Shown piece after piece: positions 35,156 through 46,162 of a stretch of DNA of 64,000 nucleotides. The stretch covers positions 10,399,519-10,463,518 of the forward strand of contig CM039514.1 of assembly GCA_022432975.1 (NCBI GenBank), read 5' to 3'. The position numbers and the translations under genes are program-made. This DNA is from Begonia masoniana (lineage: Eukaryota > Streptophyta > Magnoliopsida > Cucurbitales > Begoniaceae). The notes under the pieces were generated by a model. The model was not told where the DNA came from, did not search any database, and was given only the letters and a program-made list of their open reading frames with translations. The stretch's first letter is position 1; each line of letters begins with the position of its first letter.

Positions 35156-37461
35156 TGTAACGCCCCGAGTTTTCTAAACTCAGTTCGTTACTCATAAACC
35201 CGAATATAACTAGGAAATTTTGGACCAAACTTAAAATTTCACTTGAAAATCAAAACTCGATGTTCACTGAAACCACAACGTTAAAATTCACAGCGGAAAA
35301 ATCATTTGAAAACAAGCAGAGATTAAACGGGGTTGTAAATCAATGTTTGGAAATATCAATTGAAATAGTAGGAATTGGTTCGACCAAGTCTTAAGCTTGG
35401 AAACGTAAAAATTGTAAAAGTCAAACGCATCTGCCGCTAGACAAGGTCAACAAAAAGAAATAAACTGAAGACTTCCATTGATGACGTCAGCCGGAAGAAT
35501 CATTCTACCAACTTCAGCCGGAAGAATCACTCTTTCAACTTCAGCCGATCGCAAAATGACAATTTTTTGCTACTCGCATCTACCGGTGACGTCAGCCGGA
35601 TGATTTGTTCACCCAGCCTCTGCCGACTACAAGACGACAAAACTTTTACTCACGTCTTCCGATAGAACAAAATACATATACTGATCACAAAACGACAAAC
35701 TTCTACTACATCATCCGATAGGTTTAATACCCAACATCCACTGATCGTTAAACAACAAAAGACTTTTACCTTCATCATCCGATGAATAAAATACTCGACA
35801 TCCACCGATCGCTAAACGACAAAAGACTTTTACCTTCATCATCCGATGAATAAAATACTTGACATCCACCGATCGCTAAATGACAAAAGACTTTTACCTT
35901 CATCATCCGATGAATAAAATACTCGACATCATCTGGTGACTTTACTGAAGACATCATCTGATGGCTTTACTGAAGACATCATCCGATAGTCAACAGAACA
36001 ACAACTCTACGTCTGCCGATAGACATCATCTATCGATAGATCAAAAATACTCAACGAAAATAGCGTAGCAACAATTTCACTCTAACAAGAAAACTCTACC
36101 AGTAGAACATGAACATTTTACTAAAAACCATTCGAAACTGTTTAAGTCAGTGTATTACTCCGAAATATGGTAAGACCACTATTAAACTGACAGAGTATCA
36201 TTAACAGAAAGTCTCAAGATGTATTCCAAAAAGAAACATTAAAACTACTACTGTCATAAAAACTCAACGTACTTAAATTGAAACATTGTCAACTAAACCT
36301 TCACGACTCCTGACATCAGTTAAACTGCCCCGTCAGCTGCCAGTTCGATGCATGAATGTACCCCCCCCCCCCCCAACCTACCTAGCTCTTAACAAACTCA
36401 GAGAACACACCTGCTGACTTTTCTTCACCTACATCACAAAACTCATCTATTAGCCTAATGCTAAATAAGTGAAGCAATCATGAAATGAAATGCTGAAATG
36501 TAAATCTTAATCATGCAGTTTCTACTTTCTCAGCTCAGTTGCATTCACATTCATCGTAATCTGATCTCAATATTCCATTAGGAGTGAGATCAACTCTCCC
36601 AAAGTCATAAATCCTCTTCATCAATTAAGGGGCGAATTAATTTCCTTAACAGCTATAATGATCCCCAGGTTCCCTTGGGAGTGGGATCAACTCTCCCAAT
36701 GTTATAAATCCCTTCATAAGTTAAGGGATGAATTAGTTCCCTTAATAGTTTGTCTGTCACATTCAGTTCATGCCTTACCATTCCTTACATGGAAATTCAT
36801 TTTTGTAATCTTCAAAAAAAATCATGATGCATGACATACAAACTCATTCACACAATACATAATCCTACTGTTTTGTGATGTAGGCCCGAAGGCACATGCA
36901 TACTTCACTTACCTGGCTTTCCTGGAAATGCTCGGTGTTGCAAACTACTTTAGGAGCTTACTCAACCTAAAACCATGGACAGATTAGTGATTAGATTTTA
37001 TTAAACCTCATTCTACACTATCTAGAAGTCTAAGAAAACTAGTTTAAGAGCTTAGTTTGTTATACATCTCCGATTACCACAAAACCCGAACTAGTTCGCT
37101 CACAGCATTCTCGAAACTCACATTTATCCACTACCCAAATCATCGATAGTTACCAATGCAGCAAGGAATCGAAATAGAACTCACCTAGTTTGGAGAAAAT
37201 CGGATGGAAGAATCGCCTAGAGAGCTCTACTGCTTGAGCTGATTACCGAGAGAGGAGAGTAGGGAAAGAGTGGCGGCTACAGTGCATTTAATCACAAAGC
37301 TTCTTTCCTTAAATAAGTTATCTATTATAAGTTCTCAATTTACCACTATGCCCTTACTTAGTCACTCATTAACCTAATTAATATTTTCCTCAATTTTCTC
37401 CACAACATGCTTACTATTAAATAACGGAATAGAAATTGGTTTAATAGAACCGGGTGCTACA
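35156..37461 (-). repeat. Solo LTR of the Gypsy-A family, inside Copia-A protease
   Basis: TGTAACGCCCCGAGTTTTC to ACCGGGTGCTACA, with GTTGT at 35151-35155 and 37462-37466. Removing it restores Copia-A reading from EGVV to LMGNN. It holds a 64-bp array (35765-35940), TGACGTCA boxes near 35482 and 35590, a run of 14 or more C at about 36361, a mini-exon-like 36913-36966, and inverted-repeat arms at 36428-36442 and 36870-36884. It is a moderately diverged relative of the Gypsy-A LTRs. Confidence 0.93.
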
Positions 37462-38341
37462 GTTGTGTTAATGGGTAATAACACACATTGTAAGGTAGTC
37501 GAGATTGGTACCATCAGAATCAAGATATTTGATGGAGTTGTGAGGGCACTGGGTAATGTGTGACATGTTTCCGAGTTGAAAAAGAATCTGATCTCGTTGA
37601 CCACTCTGGATGCGAAAAGGTACAAATACAACGTTGTAAGTGGAGTTGTGAAGATCAGTAGGGGTGTTCTTGTCATGTTAAAAGGACACAAAAAGTCTGT
37701 AAATTTGTATGTGTTATAGGGTTTTACAATGACAATTAATAAAGCTGCTAAGTTTGTGAATTTACCTTCTAAGAGATTATTTGAAAAGACTTTAAAGAAG
37801 TTAGGTTCTTAGGTGAAGTTCAAGTTGAGATCTGAGTGTACATCAGAGCCAGTGAGTTAGCCTATTACAGATATTCAGTCACTAGTTTCAGTTTCACGTC
37901 AGAGTGGTAATATCAAAGGCAGACTCAAGTGGAAGGTTAAATCTTTAGGGCGATATAGAAACTAGTTCAGTGGGTTATGCGTTGAATGTGTTTGAGGGTA
38001 ACGAATCCAGTGGGGAGTCTTCAGCACGTTTAAATGCAGTTTGTTATGACAACTCTGATTGCTCAGTAATACCATAGAGGAGGAGATGTGATTTCTTCTC
38101 AAATATATCTCTCAAGTTTAAGCAGAGCTTAAACTTATTCGATATCAGTTGGTGAGATAGCCCATTAGTGGCCTTGTGGAAGAGGAAGTTATTTTTAATA
38201 GAGTTTTGCATATTTGTTTCATTCCATTATAATTTCTTTGATGATAAAGATTGTCAGAATTCAGTGTTCTAGATTCGCTTTGTGTTGGGCCGAGTAGTCT
38301 GCGTTGCATCTCACATGTGAAATTTGTGTCAATGTGGAGAT
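37462..38341 (+). pseudogene. Copia-A protease C-terminus and degenerate tail
   Basis: Readable stretches include LMGNNTHCKVVEIGTIRIK, HVSELKKNLISLTTLDAK and KGHKKSVNLYVL, which form the post-active-site part of copia protease leading to integrase. After a stop near 37717 no known domain can be read. The tail ends at the purine-rich GTGGAGAT before the 3' LTR. Confidence 0.75.
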
Positions 38342-38586
38342 TGTTAGAGTTCCAAGTGACCCGAAGTCTAGGTAGTATGGGTCAGGCTCGTATATCAATA
38401 TTATGTCTTTATGTTTTCTCTATACATTGATACTTGAGTCGCAAAACTCAATTGTATCTTTATTTCGATATAGTGAATTTCTTCTCATATAAGGTTTTCC
38501 ACCTAAATCTTGATGTCCCTGTTTTCTGCGTTTATTTTCTTTTTCAGATTATTTGAGTTTGATTCTCATCATTATTATTTTTTACA
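38342..38586 (+). repeat. 3' LTR of Copia-A
   Basis: TGTTAGAGTTCCAAGTG to TTTTTTACA. It aligns with 16451-16682 in length and in the GGTTTTCCACCTAAATCTTGATGTCCCTG-type block. The next base outside starts the upstream region of the channel gene. Confidence 0.75.
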
Positions 38587-39433
38587 ATAGGTAAATCGAC
38601 AGAAGATGAATTGGTTTGCAAAAGAGGCGTGTGATAGGCTATGCATGTTATAATTTAGGTGACAGAGTTTATTTGTAGACTTGGCATGAACAAACATGCA
38701 ACAAAATAATATAAAGTTATGTTTATTTTTTTATTCTACTGTCTAAACATATGTATTGACGTGTTAAAAAATGATCAGTACAATTAAAGTATGTTCAGAG
38801 AATAAAATAAAAAAATAAACATAACTTTATCAAATATGAATAGAAATATATTTTATTACTATTAGCGTTCTATGACGCAACTTTTTTTAGGTCAGTTTGA
38901 TAGATTCACATTACAAATTTTCTTTTAGGACGTATTTCTTCTATAAATTCATGTAAGTATCAATTACATATGGATTTTATTTTGATTTTCATACTTATTT
39001 TTTGTCCGTAATTCTTTTAAAGAATATTTGCACGTAAATATAGTATTATGTTTTTTATTTTTTAATTTATTGTTCGATTTCCAAGCATTCCGAAAGTGGT
39101 CAATGCATATTTTATTATGTTTGTTAGTGTAAATGATATATGGTTCTAATTGTATAATTATAAGATTTAACGTGTAATATGAATAATAAGGGAAGAAATG
39201 AAATGTTTCTATTTTAAGTAGTAACTCCGAAATCCACTGGTTTTCTCCGCTTTCCCGCGAAATACTCACGGTCCAAATAACGAACATTTTCCACCGCCAT
39301 AGTCATACCCTTCTTCTTCCACAATTTCTCTCGCTTCATCTCTCTCTCTGGGAAACAACCTCCATTGTTCCTTGTTCCGTCTGCATCTGTTCTGCTGCAG
39401 CTTCTTCTTCTTTTTACCGTTTCTCCTCTGCAA
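38587..39433 (+). promoter_or_regulatory. Upstream region and 5' leader of the channel gene
   Basis: About 850 bases separate the Copia-A LTR from the first upstream ORF. The last 130 bases are CT-rich, as is common in plant 5' leaders. No confident TATA box or start site could be assigned. A foldback lies at 38709-38831. Confidence 0.45.
38709..38831. repeat. AT-rich foldback (hairpin) element
   Basis: ATAAAGTTATGTTTATTTTT near 38711 is the inverted match of AAAAATAAACATAACTTTAT ending near 38830. The arms are about 28 bases, with a few extra bases in one arm, and enclose about 60 bases. It may be a small MITE or a simple inverted repeat; no target duplication is clear. Confidence 0.6.
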
Positions 39434-39454
39434 TGGTTACTTCTGCTCTCTAAA
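39434..39454 (+). promoter_or_regulatory. Upstream ORF 1 in the channel gene leader
   Basis: ATG at 39434 encodes MVTSAL and stops at TAA (39452-39454), 60 bases before the main start. It would be translated only if transcription starts upstream of it. Confidence 0.5.
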
Positions 39455-39506
39455 TCTGCCTTGTTTTCTCTCCTGGCTGCGGACTCCGATTATCCCGGAA
39501 TCCGCA

Positions 39507-39521
39507 ATGGAAGATGAATAG
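39507..39521 (+). promoter_or_regulatory. Upstream ORF 2 overlapping the channel start codon
   Basis: ATG at 39507 encodes MEDE and stops at TAG (39519-39521), overlapping the main ATG at 39514 in another frame. Its context (CGCAATGG) has G at +4. Ribosomes could reach the main ATG by leaky scanning or by re-initiation. Confidence 0.55.
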
Positions 39522-42500
39522 AATAATTTCCACGCCGGCGTCTAAGTTCCGCCATCTCCAGCGACGCATCATCAACCACACCTCCTCTGCCGCTGCTGCC
39601 GCTAACGACGATGAGCATCCACACTACCTTCTATGGCGCTACCAAATTCTCGATCCAGGCAGCGACATTGTAGCCCATTGGAACCACATTTTCCTCGTTA
39701 CATGTCTCATCGCCCTCTTCATCGATCCTCTTTATTTCTATCTTCCTTCCGTTGGGGGTCCTGGCTGTCTCAAAACAGATACCAGTTTAGGAATCGCCGT
39801 CACCTTCTTCCGTACGGTGACCGATCTTTTCTACCTCCTGCATATGATTATGAAATTTCGTACGGCGTTTGTCGCTCCCAGTTCTAGGGTTTTCGGAAGG
39901 GGAGAATTGGTTATGGATGCAAGAGAAATTGCAATTAGGTACTTGAAATCAGATTTTGTGATTGATCTTGCCGCAACGCTTCCTCTCCCACAAGTAATCT
40001 TTTCATTTCCTTTAGTTTAGATCAAATTACTCGAGTTTATGTTTTCCCTGTTTTTCTTATCCTTGGTCCTTTGCTTCTCAGAGTATAGCTTATGTACAGC
40101 TAGAAAAATAATTGAATGAACTTGTGTAGATAAAACCCAGATCAAAACGCTATTTTTTTTCTTCAATCTGAGTTTTCTCCCTGCTCAACATTTAAGCTTT
40201 ACCTTCTTAGATGTTTCTCCATTATGTGTATTGTTCAGTTCATCCAGTAATTATTTCCTCGACATTTATATTTTTGAATTATCAAGTAAGAATTTGCGTA
40301 TTTCTCTTGTAGATTGTCATCTGGTTAGTGATTCCAGCAATAAGACACTCCAGAGCTGATCATGCTAACAACACTCTATCTCTTTTTGTTCTTATACAAT
40401 ATGTTCCGAGGCTATTTCTCATCTTTCCTTTAAACCAGAGAATTATTAAAACTACTGGAGTTATCACAAAAACAGCCTGGGCAGGAGCTGCGTATAATCT
40501 CATTCTTTACATGCTTGCCAGCCATGTAAGTCCCCTAAATCTCTGTCTACAGTTTATCATGTAAATATTCACTAGAAAAATTAAAAAAAACAGGGGATTC
40601 TTCATTGGTGTTTCTGCAGGTTTTAGGAGCTACATGGTATCTGCTTTCCATTGGTCGTCAATTCTCCTGCTGGAAATCGGAGTGTGCAAAGGAGAATGCT
40701 TCCAAAGTTTTGTCTTGTATCCCTAGTTTTCTAGATTGTTCTAGTTTGGAACTGCCCATAAGGCAATATTGGCTCAACGTCACTCAAGTCACTGCGAGAT
40801 GCGATCCTAGGAACAAAAATATCAAATTCAAGTTTGGAATGTTTGCCGATGCCTTCACCAATGACGTTGCCACTTCACACTTTATTGAAAAGTACCTTTA
40901 CAGTCTCTGGTGGGGCTTAAGGAGCTTAAGGTATGGTTTACTGTCTGCATAGTTTAATCAACAAAAATGAGTTGCTTTCAGAGAGCTTGTGGCTGCCTTA
41001 AAAAGATCTAAAGAAATATGTTAAACAAGTTGCAGATTAAAGACAGATCTAGGTCCTAAAGCTTTTATTTCTGAAATCATGCGATGGTTGATTGTAATGA
41101 TAAGTGTAGTTCTTCAAGTGTTCATGCTGATATCCTCTGTTTATGCAGTTCGTATGGGCAAACTTTGGACACAACTACTTTCATCGGAGAGACAACATTT
41201 TGCATTTTCATTTGTATTGCTGGCTTGATTCTTTTTGCACAATTGATTGGTAACATGCAGGTATTTCTGCCATCCTAATTTTGGAATGCTATAGAGAATT
41301 AATGCATTATAGGTTGATCTAGAAAGAGAGAGACGGATGGAGAGAGAAATTGAGTAAACTGGAGAGAATTAGATAGAGAGAAAGCAAGGAGAGTATATAT
41401 CTGTACATACCATGCAGATATAAGACTATGGAGAGAGATAATTTCAACAATTCTTCTTGATTTGAATGTTTTTTCCTCCATGTTGAAGACATATTTGCAA
41501 TCAATCAACGTTAGAGTTGAAGAATGGAGGGTAAAGCGAAGAGATACAGAAGAATGGATGAGACACCGTCAGTTGCCACCGGACTTGCAGGAACGTGTTC
41601 GTCGCTTTGTCCATTACAAATGGCTTGCTGCAAGAGGAGTGAATGAAGAATCTATCCTGCAATCTTTACCTCCTGATCTTCGCCGTGAGATTCAGCGCCA
41701 TTTGTGCCTCTCCCTTGTTCGTCGTGTAAGTATCTCTACACTTTTCTACTATATTATTTCACGCTTTTGAAGATTTCAACCATTTTTTTATTCGTTAAGT
41801 ATTAATATATGGATGTCAAAATGCATAAGTATAGGAAATTGAGCTTACAAAATGCTACACCTCCAATAAACGAGGACTATGTATGAGTTCCATGCCTAGA
41901 GAACTATAATAGGTTCATGCTAGAATGACTGTATAAGCTGACGGGACAGTAATTAGTTCATTGTTGCTAAGAACTTTAGGACTTCTCCCTTTGTCTTTTT
42001 GAATTAGTAAGAAATTGATTATACCCTGGAGAACCTTCTTTATTTTGTAAAGAATTTCTTCATTTTTTCCACTTTTTGAGTCTTTTCCTTTTACTACAAG
42101 ATTGTTTCATGAAAAATGTTTGTCCATCTAATTAGCAATCAATATGCAGGTCCCTTTCTTCTCCCAAATGGATGACCAGCTCATTGACGCCATATGTGAG
42201 CGTCTCGTCTCATCTTTAAGTACCCAAGGGACCTACATCGTTCGGGAGGGTGATCCAGTAAATGAAATGCTCTTCGTGATAAGAGGTCAGCTGGAGAGCT
42301 CCACCACTAATGGAGGTAGATCGGGCTTCTTCAACTCCATCACTCTAAGACCTGGCGACTTCTGTGGAGAGGAATTGCTGACTTGGGCATTAATGCCGAG
42401 TTCAAGCTTAAACCTCCCTTCTTCTACTCGCACTGTCAAAGCTCTTACTGAGGTTGAAGCTTTCACCCTCCATGCCGAAGACCTTAAATTTGTTGCAAGC

Positions 42501-42929
42501 CAGTTTAAGCGGCTTCACAGCAAGAAACTTCAGCATGCATTTAGATATTATTCCCATCAATGGAGGACATGGGGGGCTTGCTTTATACAGGCTGCTTGGA
42601 GGCGATTTCGGAAGAGGAAAATGGCCAAAGATCTAGCAATGCGAGAGAGCCTTTCCTACTTGCTATATAACGCGCAAACTAGTTATTACGACAACGAGGA
42701 TGGAGATGGAAGATATGAAAATGACGAAGATGATAATCTGTCAATGGATAATTCAAACAATGCACAGCATCTTGGAGCCACCATTCTTGCTTCAAAATTC
42801 GCTGCAAATACAAAAAGAGGGTCTCACCAGAAAGTGGAACCAGGAAATCCGGCTTCTGCGAGCTTGAAGATGCCCAAGTTGTTCAAGCCAGATGAACCTG
42901 ATTTCTCTCTTGACCATGAAGATATTTAG
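39514..42929 (+). CDS. CNGC18: Cyclic nucleotide-gated ion channel, CNGC16/18 type
   Basis: Six exons join in frame: 39514-39993, 40313-40525, 40620-40930, 41149-41260, 41489-41725 and 42150-42929, all with GT-AG introns, giving 710 residues, the usual family length. It should form a plasma-membrane cation (Ca2+) channel subunit. Six membrane segments can be placed: S1 about 45-70, S2 90-115, S3 142-168, S4 185-205, S5 215-245 and S6 348-372. The pore segment ends SSYGQT, where many plant relatives have GQN. The cyclic-nucleotide-binding domain (about 452-570) has GDPVNEMLFVIRGQLES and the hinge LRPGDFCGEELLTWAL. An IQ calmodulin site (CFIQAAWRRFRKRK) lies near 584. The C-terminal LGATILASKFAANTKRG and KMPKLFKPDEPDFS point to the CNGC16/18 clade, which is pollen-expressed in other plants. 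No disabling change was seen; ortholog choice is less sure than family. Confidence 0.9.
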
Positions 42930-43616
42930 AATTATCACTTGTACCAATGAGAAAATACAAGAAATTTAACTGAGGAATAGTTGAGATTGATGTAAGTTTG
43001 TAGAGTAGTAAAGATGACAGAAAATAACACTTACAAGTAACAGGGAATTCATCCCGAAAGCACTGTGATAGACTTCAGTTCGAGCAAAAGCAATTTGTTT
43101 ATAGAATTCGACTACTTACATGGTTCATCAATGCAGTCATTTGGTATTAGCACGTAGTAGATGTACCTTATGACATGTACTACCCGACAAAGGGGGAATG
43201 GAGAAAGCGACAAGCTCAAAAACTTCCAACTCCTAAGCCAAGTGATGACAGAAAGGCAAATGTAATATTGTTAGAAATTATGTTGATGCAGTGCTGTTTT
43301 ACTCGTGAAAGCTTCTTCCATTCATGGCCTTTATTGGTTCAAGTGTTGTACAAGTAGAAGAGTTTCTTGGTTTAACTTGAAAGAGTTGTTTGGTTTATTT
43401 TTAGATCTTAATCAAAACAATCTAGTACTGGTTAAAGATGAGATTTTACTTGTGACACAATTTTATCTGTTACCGTTCCTCTTGCCTTCAGACACCGTGT
43501 CTGTCGTAATAGGACTCCACAACTATTGTTTCGGAATCACTCGAATACAACTCAACAATTATTTACTATCTCGAGAACGACCTTGAAAGATCAAGGTTAG
43601 TTACTTGATGCCCTAG
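42930..43616 (+). other. 3' flank of the channel gene
   Basis: It contains the likely 3' untranslated region; no canonical AATAAA was found close to the stop. Short frames (43175-43357, 43305-43586) have no recognisable domain. It ends at the Copia-C LTR. Confidence 0.5.
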
Positions 43617-43726
43617 TGTAGGTGGAACATTAGGTGGGACACCAATTTATTGTCGTGATAATGGACAAGATAAAGTGCAGAAAATAATGACACAGGAAAT
43701 TGGTAATGCAGTTCAGCAATTGCCTA

Positions 43727-45092
43727 TGTAACGACCCCGTTTCCCAGCAAGATATTGTCCGCTCTAGGGATCGGGTCGTAGCCCAATATCCTCCCCTCAC
43801 GGCTTTGTTTGGCGAGAACTTCCCGGAAGGTCACCCAACCTAGAATTGCTCTCGCCGAAGCACTTTTAACTTCGGAGTTCTTATGGGATCCGTTGCCAAT
43901 TGTTGCTGCCAAACGCGTCTTGCTATTCTTGGAGGGTCCTCTTTACATATGTTTCATTTCACTATGACTTCCCCAAGCGATGTGGGATTGTGACGACCCC
44001 CTCTTTACGACCCGGAGTAATCTCCTATACGCGAGTCCGGGATCCATCCACCCCGCAACCCGAGTTTGCCCACGCAGTCGTACACATACGTACAACATTC
44101 CATTCGGGGTCATCACAATCACACCCCCTCGAGGGCCCAACGTCCTCGTTTGGCCACATTTTCCGGTTGGTATAGGCTCTGATCCCATTGTAACGACCCC
44201 CGTTTTCCCCAGCACGATATTGTCCCACTAGGATAGGCGTAGCCCAATATCCTCCCTCACGGCTGTGTTTGGCTGAGAACTTCCCGGAAGGTTCACCCAA
44301 CGCGTCTTGCTATCTTGGGAGGGTCTCTTTACATATGTTTCATTTCCATATACTTCCCCAAGCGATGTGGGATTGTGACGACCCCCTCTTTACGACCCGG
44401 GATTCGCCTATACTCGAGTCCGGGATCCATCCACCCCGCAACCCGAGGTTTGCCCCGCAGTCGTACACATACGTACACATTCCATTCGGGTCATCACAAT
44501 CACCCCCCCTCGGGGGCCCAACGTCCTCGTTGGCCACATTTCCGGTTGGGTATAGGCTCTGATACCATTTGTAACGACCCCGTTTCCCAGCAAGATATTG
44601 TCCGCTCTAGGGATCGGGGGCGTATCCTCATATCCTCCCCTCACGGCTTTGTTTGGCGAGAACTACTTCCCGAAGGTCACCCAACTAGTTGCTCTCGCCG
44701 AAGCACGTTTAACTTCGATTTTTTGTTCTTATGGATCCGTTGCCAAGTGTGCTCCAAAACGCGTCTTGCTATCTGGGAGGAGTCTCTTTACATATGTGGA
44801 ACTTCCCGAAGGTCACCCAACCTAGAATTGCTCTCGCCGAAGCACTTTTAACTTCGGAGTTCTTATGGGATCCGTTGCCAATTGTGCTCCAAAACGCGTC
44901 TTGCTATCTTGGGAGGGTCTCTTTACATATGTTTCATTTCCATATACTTCCCCAAGCGATGTGGGATTGTGACGACCCCCTCTTTACGACCCGGGATTCG
45001 CCTATACTCGAGTCCGGGATCCATCCACCCCGCAACCCGAGGTTTGCCCCGCAGTCGTACACATACGTACACATTCCATTCGGGTCATCACA
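43727..45092 (-). mobile_element. Cassandra TRIM with three tandem LTRs
   Basis: LTRs at 43727-44117, 44189-44498 and 44570-45092 alternate with two internal segments (44118-44188, 44499-44569) that hold primer-site complements (GGCTCTGATACCA). One target duplication, GCCTA, flanks the whole array (43722-43726, 45093-45097). The first LTR has a full 5S-like segment (43811-43891). The middle LTR has lost the 5S region by deletion. The third is 523 bp because part is duplicated, with 5S-like pieces at about 44656-44735 and 44800-44872. Apparent ORFs here are not genes. Confidence 0.94.
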
Positions 45093-46162
45093 GCCTACGT
45101 CTGCGGGGCCACGCCCAGACATAAAAACATTTCAAGGAGTTCACAAAGTTACTAGACAACCGGGCTTATACAAATAAAGACTCCTTCTTGTTTTTGTCGC
45201 GCCTCTCACTAACTTCCTCAAAGAAACTGTTTTTGCGAGCTCCCCTCCCAGAATCTAAATGCAATAAACTCCCCTTGTCGTTAATGACTCCTCCCGAAAT
45301 CCGTGTATGGCAAGATCCCTTTGCCCACGATCAGAACTCCTCCCGAAATCCGTGTATGGCAAGATCCCCTTGCCCACGATCAAAACTCCTCCCGAGTTCC
45401 AGGCAGTCTCCTCCCGAGACTGAGTTTTAATGAAAGAACAAAAAGATTGCCTCCTATGACACCTTCTGGAGCACCAGACAGTTGTCTTTGGACGCAATAA
45501 TCAACACACTCAATAAAACGATGAAATCCACAGATTAGGTAGAGTGTGTAAAACAATCACAAATTCATGCGCAGAAACGTAGGGAGTGAAAGAAAAAAAC
45601 GACGGCTTAAAGAACGAAGAAACCTTCTCACTTGAAAACCAAAACTCCGTCGTCGTCACAAATACAAAACACAAATACACTCTGATGATGGTAAAGACTG
45701 CTCACTAAACAGAGTGCATATAATCTCTTCTCTCAGATCAGCAAATTTAGAGAAGTAATTCAGAGAGCAAATCTCACGACAATAAAACTCACATATATAA
45801 TTCATTCTGCACGCTGCCAACGGAAAGTATCGTCCCAATAATATGTACATTATATGTGTGCAAAAATTATTCTGAATACCATATTTAATAACCTGAGTTA
45901 GCAAATAAAGGAAACCGAACTTTCCTGTTTTGCCGAACTTTCTTGTTTTGCGTGCATGTAATACTTTTAGATTGAAATCATTCAAGCAAGCAAACTCAAT
46001 CCGAATACTTCAGAAATATAGTCTGGATTGTTATGATTATATATATTTCGCAAAATATTTCTCCTGAGAGACATAATAATAGGTAATATGAATTAATAGC
46101 CTTAATCATGCTTCATGATTGGATTATCCAGGAAAAGGAATCGTCATACATCATGGAAGACA

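Larger units (their letters stand above)
16451..38586 (+). mobile_element. Copia-A: old, internally deleted copia element hosting nested insertions
   Basis: Short LTRs lie at 16451-16682 and 38342-38586. The primer site ATTGGTATCAGAACTTTGG follows the left one, and a purine-rich GTGGAGAT precedes the right one. After removing Copia-B and the solo LTR, its own DNA is only about 1.5 kb: a gag remnant with a zinc knuckle, protease (WILDTA... to VVLMGNN), and a degenerate tail with no recognisable integrase or reverse transcriptase. No target duplication could be read. It is the outermost layer of the nest. Confidence 0.8.

Noticed and set aside
16446..38591. Target duplication for Copia-A
   Set aside because: Flanks CTATT and ATAGG do not match; either decayed or boundaries are slightly off.
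43175..43586. Small ORFs after the channel gene
   Set aside because: No recognisable domain; probably 3' untranslated or intergenic sequence.
43900..45177. Several overlapping ORFs of 60-178 codons
   Set aside because: They lie within Cassandra LTRs, which have no coding capacity, and read across LTR borders.
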